Shown: positions 7,823 to 18,411 of the stretch, one piece after another
How the letters are laid out: each line of letters opens with the position of its first letter
Numbering within the stretch: the stretch's first letter is position 1
NCBI RefSeq assembly: GCF_030756675.1
Contig: NZ_JAVBXD010000006.1
Coordinates: forward strand, 1-64,000
Direction of reading: 5' to 3'
From: Bacillus multifaciens
GTDB lineage: Bacteria > Bacillota > Bacilli > Bacillales > Bacillaceae_G
DNA: 64,000 bases
The notes under the pieces: model-generated
The model's database searches: none
What the model saw: the letters and a program-made list of their open reading frames with translations, nothing else
What the model was told of the DNA's origin: nothing
Position numbers and translations under genes: made by a program

Positions 7823-9028
7823 TTAAGATCCTTTTGCTCCATAACCTTTAATATTTATTTTTACGCTATATTTGATTGGAACTTTACTAAATGTTTTATC
7901 CCAATCTTTTTTGACCTTTTCCCATACTTTTGGGTTCTTAATTCTTAATCTGTTTCCAAAGCCAGCAACGTCAACCTCATATTCTTTTTGTATCTTTTTT
8001 AATGTGTGATCTACTAGTCGATTCACTTCTTGTATAACAGCTTTTTCTGCTCTTGTTAGAAATTTATTATTAAAAGAATTCCCTGAAGTAACCCAATTTT
8101 CAGATATTTGCCCCTCTGATTCGATTTTTACATCAAAAGAAATTTTGTTTCCTTTAACTTGTGGTGTGATCGTGCTTTTCATAGACGCCACCTCATACAT
8201 GATAGGTTGCCCTGTCTCTTTATCAACACCTTTCACTAAACCACCTTTCCCTTTACCCGTTATCCATGTTAAGCCTTCTAATTCTTTTTCAGACAAAAAA
8301 CCACGCAGTTTTTTTGTTTTCCCTTTAATAATAGCAGCTCCCGAAAATTTCACTTCCCCTTTTGCCGATACCACATTTTGCAATAGAAAACTGGATTCTG
8401 ATTGCATCTTGCCAGGTAATTTAGCAAGAGGAACAGGAGGTAAAATCCTTGATGTTCTATATTGATTATCTGCAATTCCATAGAGACGAAGTGCCGGAAT
8501 TTCTCCTGGTTCCTTCATTTCTAACGTATTGCTAGCTCGTCCTTTGCTAATTAACATGAGGCAGCTTGGTCGAATCTCATTATCACGAAGATAAATATCA
8601 AGTATCTTTTTCAAACTATACGTACGCGCAAGATTTGCACTTATAACAATCACTTTTGTATGGTGGAAAATCACGGGGCGATCTCTTCTTAATGAAACTT
8701 CTCGAATCATTTGATGGAGAGAATCACCGGTTTCAGAAACATTCGTATAAGCTTTTTGCCCTGACGCCCCGCCCTTCCCACCTCCACCAGATGATTGTGG
8801 GTTAACAAATTGATAGGTAGTGGTTATAAGGTTCTTTTTTGGATATCCTCCGTCTTCTTCTTCTAGTGCTTTTTCAACAGTCGACTCCTTGCCCTTATCA
8901 AATGCCAAACCTACTTCAAAACCAAGCTCTTCAATTACATGACTGCTCCAGCATCCTGTAAGAGAAAAAAGGAAAAGTACTAACGGTAAAACTAGGAGGA
9001 ATCGTATATTATTAAGATTTTGTTTCAT
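7823..9028 (-). CDS. Ger(x)C family germination lipoprotein
   Basis: This 401-residue protein is the C subunit of a GerA-type nutrient receptor, which sits in the inner spore membrane and helps trigger germination. It begins with a signal peptide and lipobox LTGC (lipidated Cys26), followed by the usual three-domain GerAC fold. It carries a Gly/Ser-rich insert (SSGGGGKGGASG) near residue 80. The start overlaps the end of the B gene by 17 bp, so the genes are translationally coupled. An IS605-type element abuts its stop codon. Which B. cereus receptor this is cannot be told with certainty. Confidence 0.9.
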   Translation of the reverse strand: MKQNLNNIRFLLVLPLVLFLFSLTGCWSSHVIEELGFEVGLAFDKGKESTVEKALEEEDGGYPKKNLITTTYQFVNPQSSGGGGKGGASGQKAYTNVSETGDSLHQMIREVSLRRDRPVIFHHTKVIVISANLARTYSLKKILDIYLRDNEIRPSCLMLISKGRASNTLEMKEPGEIPALRLYGIADNQYRTSRILPPVPLAKLPGKMQSESSFLLQNVVSAKGEVKFSGAAIIKGKTKKLRGFLSEKELEGLTWITGKGKGGLVKGVDKETGQPIMYEVASMKSTITPQVKGNKISFDVKIESEGQISENWVTSGNSFNNKFLTRAEKAVIQEVNRLVDHTLKKIQKEYEVDVAGFGNRLRIKNPKVWEKVKKDWDKTFSKVPIKYSVKINIKGYGAKGS

Positions 9029-10115
9029 TCTTTCCCTTCCTCCATCTTACGATCATGAGGAGAAGAATTGGCAATACACCGAATAAAAACAAAGCAGTAT
9101 TCCCGATCATATCTCCAAGTTTAAATAAATCGTTAGTATTCTTTGGGATTAAAGCAATAACGTAAACAACTGGTAGTAATCCATACATAAACGAATGAAT
9201 ATTCTTTTTAAAAAGTTGAGCCAATCCAAAAGCAGCAGCATAGTAACAGATTGTATAAGTTGAAAAGATTTGCATAATCCATATTACAAGTAATAAAGAT
9301 TCAAACCGTTCAAATATTAAACCAGGGATTTCAAAACTTCTCATGAGATCAAACGTTGGCCATGTTCTCGTTATTACGCCATCGATAGAAAAAGCTCCAA
9401 TTACCATCACAACTGTAATAACATAAAAAATTAAAGGAATAACAGTTCCGACTAGCACAACTTTTACACCTTTGTTCGGCTTCTCCATAAACACCAACAG
9501 GAGCAACATGATTTCGGCACCTGAATATGCGAGAGTTGTTGTTTTGATCCCTTTTAGTACTGGCATAATACCTAATCCTAATACTGGACGGAGATTATCT
9601 GTCTCAAATATTCCGATACTCATAAAGGCAGTTAATAAAAAAATAAAGATTGTAATCGGAAATATAATCCCAAACATACGAGCCATCGGATTGATGCCAC
9701 CTATCATCAAATAGAGACCTACCCACATAAATGTCATGATAATAGCCCAGCCAGGTGTTCCTTCCAGTAAAAAGAAACTTGTTACTTCCTCCAGTATTCT
9801 CACTTCAAATGAGGAAAGGGTAAAAAAGTAAATGATAATACATAGACTAAGTAACCCGCCTATCCATTTCCCTACAATATCTTGGCTATACTGATAAAAT
9901 GTTTTTTCAGGAAACTGTTGACTTAATTTGACCATGATTATCCCCGTAACCATTGCAATCAATCCGCCTAAAATAACAGTTATCCATACATCTGGTGTTT
10001 TCACTTTCTCGGCAGCTGTTCTAGGCAAGGTGAGAATACCTGCTGCAAGTACATAATTGATCATAATAACAGCTGCTTGTGAGGTCTCAATTCGATCTTT
10101 AGGATTGGTAATCAT
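9012..10115 (-). CDS. GerAB family spore germination permease
   Basis: This 367-residue protein has about ten membrane segments and belongs to the APC-superfamily B subunits that bind the germinant. The N-terminal TSQAAVIMINYVLAAGILTLPR is characteristic. AAGGAAGTG precedes the ATG. It is the middle gene of the operon: 27 bp after the A gene, overlapping the C gene. Full family length suggests a functional receptor. Confidence 0.92.
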   Translation of the reverse strand: MITNPKDRIETSQAAVIMINYVLAAGILTLPRTAAEKVKTPDVWITVILGGLIAMVTGIIMVKLSQQFPEKTFYQYSQDIVGKWIGGLLSLCIIIYFFTLSSFEVRILEEVTSFFLLEGTPGWAIIMTFMWVGLYLMIGGINPMARMFGIIFPITIFIFLLTAFMSIGIFETDNLRPVLGLGIMPVLKGIKTTTLAYSGAEIMLLLLVFMEKPNKGVKVVLVGTVIPLIFYVITVVMVIGAFSIDGVITRTWPTFDLMRSFEIPGLIFERFESLLLVIWIMQIFSTYTICYYAAAFGLAQLFKKNIHSFMYGLLPVVYVIALIPKNTNDLFKLGDMIGNTALFLFGVLPILLLMIVRWRKGKNETKS

Positions 10116-10142
10116 CGCTGGTCACTTCCTTTTCAAAGTAAG

Positions 10143-11717
10143 CTATCCTTTTCGTATTGGATCTTTCGTACGCAGCATCTTTGGACGACGTTTCATCATT
10201 TGAAATGGAACGCGAACTATAAAGTCTTTCCAATCACTTGATCGATAAGGAACAGCTGGACTAACATAGGGCACACCGAAACTCTTTAGCTTCACCAAAT
10301 GACTACATAAGAAGAGAAAAAACAAAATAAGTCCATACAACCCAAACAAGGCAGCGCAAAACATACCTACAAAGCGAAGGATGCGAAGAGGAATCGCTGT
10401 ACTATAATGAGAGAGCGCAAATGAAGAGATTGCCGTTGCAGCTACTACAATAACCATAATAGGACTAACAATTCCTGCTTCAACCGCAGCCTGTCCAATA
10501 ATGAGTCCGCCAACGATTCCCATCGCCGAGCCAATTGGTTTTGGCAAGCGCAGTCCAGCTTCTCGTAAAATTTCAATAGCGACTTCCATAAGTAATGCTT
10601 CTATAATCGCAGGAAAAGGAACACCTATCCGTCCTCCTATAATAGAAATGGCTAACTTAGTCGGAATTAATCCAGGATGAAACGAGATAAAGGAAATATA
10701 CAAGGCAGGTGTAAAAAGAGCAATAATAGCTGCTCCAAAACGTAATACACGGATGAGTGTGCCTGGAATCCAACGCTCATAATAATCTTCAGGCGATTGC
10801 ATCATCATACTAAATGTAACTGGAGCAATTAACGCAAAAGGCGTTCCGTCTAATAAAATTGCCACCCGCCCTTCCATCAATGCAGCAACGACTCGATCAG
10901 GACGCTCCGTACTTTGCACCTGTGCAAAAGGACTAAAATAATTATCTTCGATGAGCTGTTCTACATATCCTGATTCCGGTACATTATCAATATCAATTTT
11001 CTGAATTCTTCTCTTCACTTCTTCTACCAATTCCGAATCAGCAATCTCTTTCATATAAGCGACGACGAGTTCTTTTTTTGCTCGCTTTCCCACTTGGAAT
11101 TTTATTAATGATAATCCTTCATTTTCACCATGGCGTCGTAACAGAGCGGTATTATCACTTAAAATTTCTGTGAAACCGATCCGCGGACCTCTAACTGATA
11201 CCTCTGATATAGGCTCTTCTATATTCCGGGTTCGTCCTTTCGTTGTACTGAGAATCAACACATCTGTTGTGCCATCAACCAAAAGAGCTGTTGAACCTAT
11301 CAATACTTTCGACATCAAACTCTTTATATCATGAACTTCTTTTACTGCACTTATGGAAAGGACTTGCTCTTTAATAAATTCTTTTGAAACCGTCCCTTTC
11401 TTATAAGTTGAGTCATGTTTATATTCTTCATAAAAATCAATCATTAATGATTTCATAATATGTGTTTCGATGAGCTCTTTATCTGACAATCCTTCCACAA
11501 AAATAATTGCCGCTTGAATACCTGTACGCCCGATGTTAAACTCCCGAAAGTGTACATCTGAGTTTTCACTAATTTCTTTCTTTACAAGTTCTAGATCCAC
11601 CGTAAAATTGCCTGTGAAATTTTTAGAGGTGTTTTGAACGGACATAATTCCTTGCTTATTTTCATACATATTTGCTGTTTTTTTCATTTGTTGATTTTTT
11701 GACTCCTGTTCTCTCAT
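10143..11717 (-). CDS. GerAA family spore germination protein
   Basis: This 524-residue protein is the A subunit of a nutrient germinant receptor. A soluble N-terminal half of about 270 residues is followed by membrane segments near the C-terminus, beginning after the conserved [20 protein letters not shown] region. The ATG at 11717 follows AAGAGTG; a GTG start at 11774 is possible but has a poorer site. It is the first large gene of the A-B-C operon. Such operons are normally made in the forespore under SigG. No frameshift is seen. Confidence 0.92.
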   Translation of the reverse strand: MREQESKNQQMKKTANMYENKQGIMSVQNTSKNFTGNFTVDLELVKKEISENSDVHFREFNIGRTGIQAAIIFVEGLSDKELIETHIMKSLMIDFYEEYKHDSTYKKGTVSKEFIKEQVLSISAVKEVHDIKSLMSKVLIGSTALLVDGTTDVLILSTTKGRTRNIEEPISEVSVRGPRIGFTEILSDNTALLRRHGENEGLSLIKFQVGKRAKKELVVAYMKEIADSELVEEVKRRIQKIDIDNVPESGYVEQLIEDNYFSPFAQVQSTERPDRVVAALMEGRVAILLDGTPFALIAPVTFSMMMQSPEDYYERWIPGTLIRVLRFGAAIIALFTPALYISFISFHPGLIPTKLAISIIGGRIGVPFPAIIEALLMEVAIEILREAGLRLPKPIGSAMGIVGGLIIGQAAVEAGIVSPIMVIVVAATAISSFALSHYSTAIPLRILRFVGMFCAALFGLYGLILFFLFLCSHLVKLKSFGVPYVSPAVPYRSSDWKDFIVRVPFQMMKRRPKMLRTKDPIRKG

Positions 11718-11892
11718 TCTTATCACTCTTTCTCTAAAAAGCTTATTATATATCCGCCTAATACGAAACTTCACCAGTAATCACCGACTTTGGTATCACA
11801 TTACAGTAAATGTTTATCAAACTGAGAGGTTGTTGATAAAGCTAGCCTATTGTAGTTGACTTCAAAATGGATACATTAAATCATTCATTTCG

Positions 11893-12018
11893 TTATTTTT
11901 CCTCTAATGTATGGATCCAACTAAAAATTTTTGAAATCACATACGGAATGAACAACACAATAAAGGATTGTCCAAAAACTTTCCATTCGGGGAGATAGGC
12001 AACGATTGTTTTCCACAT
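11893..12018 (-). CDS. Small single-TM protein ahead of ger operon
   Basis: A 41-residue ORF begins MWKTIVAYLPEWK, contains one hydrophobic helix (FIVLFIPYVISKIF) and ends in a short charged tail. AGGATGG lies before the ATG. It is on the operon strand, about 175 bp upstream of the A gene start. Some ger operons encode small membrane D subunits; this one is shorter than the usual two-helix type. The coding call rests on start context and protein-like composition. Confidence 0.55.
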   Translation of the reverse strand: MWKTIVAYLPEWKVFGQSFIVLFIPYVISKIFSWIHTLEEK

Positions 12019-12056
12019 TTTAACCATCCTATATCATCGGAATTTCATACGTAATT

Positions 12057-12086
12057 ATTATGTGTTTTGTGCGGAAATTTAATCCA
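12057..12086 (-). promoter_or_regulatory. Possible SigG-type promoter for small ORF/ger operon
   Basis: On the minus strand GGATTA, a 17-bp spacer and CATAATA lie about 40 bp upstream of the small ORF. The -10 resembles the SigG consensus CATACTA; the -35 match is weak. Confidence 0.25.
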
Positions 12087-12131
12087 ACCAAATACAGTGT
12101 AACTGCTCTGCTACCATATAAAAATGTAAAT

Positions 12132-12169
12132 GAAACAGAGGTCACGCTTCATAGCGTGACCTCTGTTTC
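12132..12169 (-). terminator. Strong terminator after helD
   Basis: GAAACAGAGGTCACGC pairs perfectly with GCGTGACCTCTGTTTC around a 6-base loop and is followed on the minus strand by ATTTACATTTTT. It begins just beyond the helD stop. Confidence 0.85.
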
Positions 12170-12171
12170 AT

Positions 12172-14520
12172 TTATTTATTCTGTGTATAAGTATTCGCCT
12201 CGACCGTTGATAAAAACGGACTTAATTCATTTTTAAAATAAATATATAACTCGTGCATAGCACGTGTACAAGCCGTGTAGAAAAGCTTACGTTCACTTTC
12301 TTTTCTATATCGTTGATTTGAAGCGTTATAAATAATTACAGCGTCAAACTCTACACCTTTTGCTAAATATGAAGGTACGATAAGTACTCCCGGATCAAAC
12401 GAAGTTGTTTCTTTTTCGATAAGGTGAATTTGTACATGTTGCTGCAATGTATTATATGCCGCTTTACTTTCCTCGGCAGTTTTACAAATAATTGCTATCG
12501 TTTTATGATTATTTTTTTGCAAATCTTTAATCCGATTTACAATATTTCGATGTAATTCCTCATCTGTTTCTACTGCTGTTATAACAGGTTTTCTCCCCTC
12601 GCGCTCAAATGGTTCAATACGGTTACCTTCTGATATTAGTTGCCTTGTGAATTCAATAATTTGTTTCGTGGAACGATAACTACGTGTAAGTTCAATCTTT
12701 TTACTTTTTTCCTCTCCATACAAAGCATATAATTGCGAAAATCCATTTTCGGCCGCATGTACATGTATCGTTTGATTAAAATCACCAAGTACCGTCATTT
12801 TACTATGTGGAAATAATCGCTTCAAAAAGGTGAATTGAAAAACAGAATAATCTTGTGCTTCATCAATAAATAAATGCATTGCAGATGTATTTCGTTGTAA
12901 GTCTTCCAGCTGATCTTTTAAATATAAATAAGGCGTCGCATCCTCATAAGTCATATGAAAATTCCGTATACACCTAACTGTTTCTTCGCATATTTCTTTC
13001 CAGCATGACGGTAAGTTATTATGATCTGTAAATTGTTTTACAAACAACGGATCAGTGAATAACTGTAAATAAATAGCGGTCATATTAATAAATTGAAACT
13101 GTTTCACCCGTTTTCGAATTGGTTTAAAATGCTTTTTCACAACCATTGCAGCTAACATTTGTTGTTCACGTTCAAAATCATCAAATGTATTCGTATCATT
13201 TTGTCTCTCTTGTTGCAGTTTTTTATGGATTTTTGCATACGTTTCTTTATCAAATAGCTGTATTTCCTCTTCAACCCAAAGTTCTTTTCGCTCTAACTGC
13301 TCTCTTTTCTTTAATTCTTTCAGTAACCACTCAGAAATTAATTTCATTCGATTCGGAATCCGCATGGATTCAGGAAAAGAATAAAATTTCTCTAGAATTT
13401 CCTCTTTCGATATTAAAACATTCCTGCGAAATTTCACGTCTTTAAAAATCATTCCAGCTTGTTTCAAATATGCCACATAACTGTCTACAACTTTAACAAA
13501 ATGTGCACTTGCTTTATATTGAATGCCTTGCATACGTATTAAATATGCTGTGTCTTCTTTCTCTGAAAGTACATATTCCATTTGCGTAAACGGATCTTCT
13601 ACATGAAACGTTTTCTCTATATGCTCCTCTATATACTCTTGAAATGTGGTTTGTTTCATATTCTCTTCTCCTAATTCAGGAAGAACAGTCGAAATATAAC
13701 TATTAAACATTGGATTAGGAGAAAAAAGAATGATTTGATCTGCATGTAATGTATCTCGATATCGATATAGTAAATAAGCCACACGCTGCAATGCAGCCGA
13801 TGTTTTTCCGCTTCCTGCTGCTCCTTGTACAATGAGTAGACGACTCGTTTCATTACGAATAATTAGATTTTGTTCTTTTTGAATCGTAGAAACGATACTT
13901 TTCATTTGTGTATTTGCATTCTTTCCTAACACTTCTTGCAATAATGCATCACCAATTGTTACCCCTGAATCAAACATGCTGTCCATTTGACCGTAACGAA
14001 TGATAAATTGTCTCTTTAAAGTTACTTCTCCTGTAATCATTTCATTTTGCACCTTATATACGGCCGGTCCCAACGGAAAATCATAATACAAACTGGATAT
14101 TGGTGCTCTCCAATCATAAACAAGAAATTGTTCTGTACTCTCATCAAAAAACGAATGAATGCCAAGATAAATTTGATCCGAACTTCTTTCACCATCTTCT
14201 AAAAAATCAATTCTCCCAAAATACGGGGATTGCTCCAGTCGTTTTAACATTGTAAGCTGCTTATCTGCATGATAGTGACTGCGTTCTCTTTCAGCTAGCA
14301 ACTCTACTTGTTGCTTTATACTTGCCGCTGTTTCAACGGCCTCTTCAGCATTATCGAAGTTAGCTGTTACATCGTTCCAAAAGTTTTTTCGAATTTGAAC
14401 TACTTCTTTCTTTCCACTACTTACATATTGTTGAAGACTATCTATGTGCACTTTAATTTTCCGTACAACTTCCTCTATTCGTTTTTGTTCCCTCTTCCAC
14501 TCTTGTTCATACTGCTCCAT
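12172..14520 (-). CDS. helD: HelD-type RNA polymerase recycling ATPase
   Basis: This 782-residue protein is a superfamily 1 helicase-like ATPase that removes stalled RNA polymerase from DNA. The N-terminus is a long charged coiled coil (the arm that enters the secondary channel). Walker A is GAAGSGKTS, Walker B is LFIDEAQDYS, and ELTRSYRST and VEFDAVI further on match UvrD-like motifs. The ATG at 14520 follows AAGGAG; an in-frame ATG 17 codons upstream lacks a site. It is monocistronic with a strong terminator. UvrD/Rep DNA helicase is the usual misannotation. Confidence 0.85.
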   Translation of the reverse strand: MEQYEQEWKREQKRIEEVVRKIKVHIDSLQQYVSSGKKEVVQIRKNFWNDVTANFDNAEEAVETAASIKQQVELLAERERSHYHADKQLTMLKRLEQSPYFGRIDFLEDGERSSDQIYLGIHSFFDESTEQFLVYDWRAPISSLYYDFPLGPAVYKVQNEMITGEVTLKRQFIIRYGQMDSMFDSGVTIGDALLQEVLGKNANTQMKSIVSTIQKEQNLIIRNETSRLLIVQGAAGSGKTSAALQRVAYLLYRYRDTLHADQIILFSPNPMFNSYISTVLPELGEENMKQTTFQEYIEEHIEKTFHVEDPFTQMEYVLSEKEDTAYLIRMQGIQYKASAHFVKVVDSYVAYLKQAGMIFKDVKFRRNVLISKEEILEKFYSFPESMRIPNRMKLISEWLLKELKKREQLERKELWVEEEIQLFDKETYAKIHKKLQQERQNDTNTFDDFEREQQMLAAMVVKKHFKPIRKRVKQFQFINMTAIYLQLFTDPLFVKQFTDHNNLPSCWKEICEETVRCIRNFHMTYEDATPYLYLKDQLEDLQRNTSAMHLFIDEAQDYSVFQFTFLKRLFPHSKMTVLGDFNQTIHVHAAENGFSQLYALYGEEKSKKIELTRSYRSTKQIIEFTRQLISEGNRIEPFEREGRKPVITAVETDEELHRNIVNRIKDLQKNNHKTIAIICKTAEESKAAYNTLQQHVQIHLIEKETTSFDPGVLIVPSYLAKGVEFDAVIIYNASNQRYRKESERKLFYTACTRAMHELYIYFKNELSPFLSTVEANTYTQNK

Positions 14521-14720
14521 ATTGTCACTCCTTATCGACAAAAAAATTTTGACCAAAAGTTTGACAAACACAGGTGTTTTTTGATAAAATTAAATTGGGT
14601 AATTATTGAATAAAAGATAATATTTTCTATTGGTCATTTTTTCATTTTAACATATACATCTTACTTAGTTCAATGAAAATCAATACAATTATCAAACAAT
14701 TTTACTCTATATGAGAGATC

Positions 14721-14756
14721 AAAAAAATCGATTCCCTATTTAGGAATCGATTTTTT
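14721..14756. terminator. Bidirectional terminator
   Basis: AAAAAATCGATTCC pairs with GGAATCGATTTTTT around a 7-base loop, just downstream of the 694-residue membrane protein gene. Confidence 0.8.
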
Positions 14757-14787
14757 GACGTATTCAATCACTTCTTATCGTTTTATT

Positions 14788-16872
14788 TTATTGAATTCCG
14801 ATTACTCTACTATTTCCGTTCTTCGCAATTTGGACTTTTGCATACTTCCCTTCCCCTTTCACAAGGCTAACAGGAACTCCACGTGTACTTCCAATCGTAA
14901 CATATCCATAATTCATATATCCCTTAATCCAAATTCCTTTTTCTTTCGGGTAGTCACCGATCTTTATTTGATCTAGACGATAATTCTTTTCTTGTTCTTT
15001 TTTCAATTTTATATACACTGTTGTTTTTGATTCTTTTTTTGTTTCACGATTCAACATCATTTCATTTGCTTCCGCTTCTATTTTGAAAGAAAACCATACT
15101 TTTTTCATATCCCCTAATTCTGTAACTGGATTTTCCAATTCTAACAATACAATATTACTGTTAGAATAGTTCCATTCTTGTTGTGTAACAGTACCTAGTA
15201 ATATAAAACCAGAAAGTATACCTACTAACCATATATGTTTTTTCTTATAGGTTCCGTTATATTTTATTATGTTCTCTTGTTTATGCTGCTTATTTGTTAA
15301 TAACAATACAATCCCTGCCAGAAACAACATCCCGCTCAATCCGTAGTTTCCAATGTAATTTGTCTCATACATAATAAAATTCGTAAATAAATAGATTACA
15401 ATGCCAATCCGCTTCATTACAATATCTCTTACATACAAAATGCCTAGTACAAGAAGTAATATATATCCACCATGTGCACTTACAATAAACCAATAATCAG
15501 CTCCTTCGTATTTCCCTAACAAATAGAAAAATGCATATACCAATCCAAATCCAATACTATGTCTGAATAAAAATTTATTTTTCCGTACAATCGCAAAAAT
15601 GAAAAATCCGATATGAATGAATACGAGATAACTCATACTTGTTGTATATTCCTCATCTCTTATACATTCACTTACAATAATTCCTTCCAATAGCCACCAT
15701 AAACTATATTGTTCTGCCTTATGCTTTGCAAATAGACAATATCCAAATATACAAATAGCATACAACAATCCCCATATGTAATGGTGACTTGTTACAAGTG
15801 TTGTAATTCCTGACATGATAGCGAAAACAAATAAAAATATCCGCAAAAATTTTGCTGTTATTTTTTTATATCCCAAAATTCCAAGCACACTTAGTGTAGC
15901 GCTTATAATCATGATAATGCTGCTTTCCCTTACTATTTCCCATAAAATAAAGTACAGACTCGCAAGAAAAAGAATACTCCCTATTGAGCTTACGAAAACA
16001 TATAGCACGTACTCTCCTATTTTCCGATGGTTTATGTTCGTTTGATTCTTTTTTTCTTGCCAAGTGAGATATTGCTGAGAAATAACAACAAACAAGCCAA
16101 CAAGTCCCATCAATATATAAGAGATATTCATAGTTAAATTTACAAATAAATTCGTTATATCTATCAATGCATACAACGACCAAGCCGTTAAAATTGCACC
16201 AGTTGTTATTTTATACAAATTTCTTTCTTTTATTTTTTTGAATACCGTAATGTATACAACTGTCAAGAATATTGCACACACTACTTTTATCAAATAATTT
16301 GGTTCTCCTCCATCGTATAATCGTTCAAGGTACACTGTCCACAATCCTAATAAACTAGTTGTATAAAATACAAAACGTCCTGTCATTTCTCTTCCGAATC
16401 GGTACCATATAACTGAAGCAACAGTTATCATAGTAGATTGCCACTTGTCCGTGAAAGCAAACCATGTTATTTCATCGATATTTGATAAAAAGAAAAACAA
16501 TGCTCCGCCGCTAAGCACATACCACTCTGCTTTTTTATCAGTTATATAAAAATATAACACGGGGAGTAACCAACTAATTGAAAGCCATAACTCTTCATTT
16601 TCTATACCGTAAATGTTTCGAAACATCCAACATGACCACGCATAAGCTAGATAGATCGTTACACACATCCCTCTCATAAACAACACATTTGCAAACATTA
16701 CATTCCTTATTACAAAATAGCCCCCAAGTGCAAGAAGAGGTACCCCTAGTACGGCTAAACTTTGATAAACCGTCTCCCATGAGTAACGCATCGTCATCAT
16801 TAAAACGATATAAGCACCAAGCAAAGACCATACTCCAAGTATTCTAACAATATCATCTTTCCAGTCCTTCAT
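14788..16872 (-). CDS. GDYXXLXY-like polytopic membrane protein
   Basis: This 694-residue protein has about 18 hydrophobic helices over residues 1-540, followed by a C-terminal extracytoplasmic domain of about 150 residues. In that domain ELENPVTELGDMKKVWFSF occupies the place of the family signature GDYxxLxY, followed by the expected TVYIKL and KGYMNYGYVTIG elements. It resembles the DUF2157/DUF4401/GDYXXLXY class, whose function is unknown. GGAGGGAT precedes the ATG. It is a single gene between two terminators. No enzyme activity can be proposed. Confidence 0.65.
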   Translation of the reverse strand: MKDWKDDIVRILGVWSLLGAYIVLMMTMRYSWETVYQSLAVLGVPLLALGGYFVIRNVMFANVLFMRGMCVTIYLAYAWSCWMFRNIYGIENEELWLSISWLLPVLYFYITDKKAEWYVLSGGALFFFLSNIDEITWFAFTDKWQSTMITVASVIWYRFGREMTGRFVFYTTSLLGLWTVYLERLYDGGEPNYLIKVVCAIFLTVVYITVFKKIKERNLYKITTGAILTAWSLYALIDITNLFVNLTMNISYILMGLVGLFVVISQQYLTWQEKKNQTNINHRKIGEYVLYVFVSSIGSILFLASLYFILWEIVRESSIIMIISATLSVLGILGYKKITAKFLRIFLFVFAIMSGITTLVTSHHYIWGLLYAICIFGYCLFAKHKAEQYSLWWLLEGIIVSECIRDEEYTTSMSYLVFIHIGFFIFAIVRKNKFLFRHSIGFGLVYAFFYLLGKYEGADYWFIVSAHGGYILLLVLGILYVRDIVMKRIGIVIYLFTNFIMYETNYIGNYGLSGMLFLAGIVLLLTNKQHKQENIIKYNGTYKKKHIWLVGILSGFILLGTVTQQEWNYSNSNIVLLELENPVTELGDMKKVWFSFKIEAEANEMMLNRETKKESKTTVYIKLKKEQEKNYRLDQIKIGDYPKEKGIWIKGYMNYGYVTIGSTRGVPVSLVKGEGKYAKVQIAKNGNSRVIGIQ

Positions 16873-16970
16873 CCCCCATCCCTCCTTCTATAAGTGTATT
16901 CTTTTTATACATATTTTTCACTTATAATTTGTATATTTTTCCTTTTGTGATTTTAGTTGGGAAATCTATG

Positions 16971-17013
16971 AAAAAAAGCTCAATGTTTCTCTTTTTTCAT
17001 AGAAACATCGAGC
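16971..17013 (-). terminator. Terminator for hydrolase transcript
   Basis: On the minus strand GCTCGATGTTTCT pairs with AGAAACATTGAGC (one mismatch) and is followed by seven T residues. It lies about 200 bp after the hydrolase at 17220. The remaining part of 16873-17219 holds only repeat copy 3. Confidence 0.6.
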
Positions 17014-17096
17014 ATCTTACACATTCTATACTAAATAAATTCATTTTTATTTCTCGAGATATACATCGATGCTATGAAGAATACAACATAACCGCT

Positions 17097-17170
17097 CCTA
17101 TGCATGGCCAGATGCTCTCCTCCTCCCAAAAAAAGAAAGGGTCTTTATGTTGGTTTTTCAATTTGTATTT
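17097..17170 (+). repeat. Dispersed bcr-like repeat, copy 3
   Basis: It carries TCCTATGCATGGCCAGATGC, then a C-rich block, AAAGAAAGGGTCTTTATG and GGTTTTTCAATTTG. Its 3' half is nearly the same as that of copies 1 and 4. Confidence 0.65.
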
Positions 17171-17219
17171 ATATACTCTGTCTTAAGTATAAACAACCGT
17201 CCTAACTTTTCTATTCATA

Positions 17220-18146
17220 CTATAATAATTCCTTTATAGCGTTTATCACGACCTCTGGATTCTCTAATTGAATTGAATGACCATTCTCTGTTTGAATGTG
17301 TTTCGTACAGTTTGTTAGTTGACATAAAAGTTGCTGCTGTTCTTTCCATATAGGATCTGAATTATTAGAGCTTATGATAACTACCGGCATGTTTTCACGT
17401 AAATTTCCTGCTCGTTTTACTTGGTTCGCTGATTCTTCACTGTATAACATTTCTTTATAAACCGCTTCATATGCCCGAGGAGTATATCCCACGTGTTTTA
17501 CATGATTTTGAACTTGCGCCGGAAGACTTCTTCCTCCTACCGGTATTTTTAATAGACGCGGCAAACCAATTGTAGAGGTGATATATCCTAATCTCATCTG
17601 CTTTAAGCTTTTTACGTATTGCTGCGATCTGTCTGTATTCATTTCCTCTTTCAAGTATCGATTTTCATGTACCGCATCAACCAATACAATTCCTGCTACT
17701 TCATCTGGATATTGACTTGTAAATAATCGCATATTTAGTCCTGCAAATGAATGTCCCACTAAAATATAAGGAGGCGAAATCCCCATTTTGTCTAAAGCCC
17801 TTTTCAAATCATTCACTACTTCTTGACTAGTCGATAAACCACTTCTTGTATCACTCCAACCATATCCAGCCCGGTCAAAAGAAACCACTCTTGTAAACTT
17901 TGATAATTCAGGCTGGACAAGACACCAGGCTAAACAATTACCGCTTAAACCTGCATCTAAAATAACAGTGGCATTTCCATTTTCTTCACCAGAAATAATA
18001 GCATGAACGCTGCGACCATCGACTTTCACGATACTTCCAGGTTCTTTCGTTTCGTTCATTTTTCTTATATACAGATTTCCCGCTGTAAACGGAAATAGTA
18101 CTGTGCTAATTGTGGTTTTTAAAAGATAATCAGTTTGAAAAGTCAT
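17220..18146 (-). CDS. Alpha/beta hydrolase
   Basis: This 308-residue protein has the nucleophile elbow GHSFAG after PPYILV, the oxyanion region VILDAGLSGNCLAW and the C-terminal catalytic His in ENGHSIQLENP. A hydrophobic N-terminal stretch may tether it to the membrane. The ATG at 18146 was chosen, with GGATGGGGG about 10 bp upstream; a TTG 8 codons earlier is possible. A distant relative with the same PPYIL-HS arrangement lies at 36920 beside a two-component system. The substrate is unknown. Confidence 0.8.
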   Translation of the reverse strand: MTFQTDYLLKTTISTVLFPFTAGNLYIRKMNETKEPGSIVKVDGRSVHAIISGEENGNATVILDAGLSGNCLAWCLVQPELSKFTRVVSFDRAGYGWSDTRSGLSTSQEVVNDLKRALDKMGISPPYILVGHSFAGLNMRLFTSQYPDEVAGIVLVDAVHENRYLKEEMNTDRSQQYVKSLKQMRLGYITSTIGLPRLLKIPVGGRSLPAQVQNHVKHVGYTPRAYEAVYKEMLYSEESANQVKRAGNLRENMPVVIISSNNSDPIWKEQQQLLCQLTNCTKHIQTENGHSIQLENPEVVINAIKELL

Positions 18147-18342
18147 GACATTAATTGTACCCCCATCCAACTTTTTAAAAATTGATGTTACCCTTATTAA
18201 CTAGAGTTCATCCTCCGGAAATAAATAAATTCATTTTATTCCTCTCCAAACTAATTATTCGTCGTTCATTATGAAATCTCTTTTAAAAACTGTATATTTT
18301 CACCAAAATTCAAAAAATTTATCCTATTTTTAAATTTCAGGG

Positions 18343-18371
18343 TTTACAAACGGAACCCAACTGTATATACT
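18343..18371 (+). promoter_or_regulatory. Strong sigma-A promoter of small-ORF cluster
   Basis: TTTACA, 17-bp spacer, TATACT, about 40 bp before the first small ORF. A perfect palindrome CTTACGTAAG lies at about the transcription start, a possible operator. Confidence 0.7.
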
Positions 18372-18411
18372 TACTTACGTAAGAAAAAATTTCCAAAGGA
18401 GGTCGAATGAT

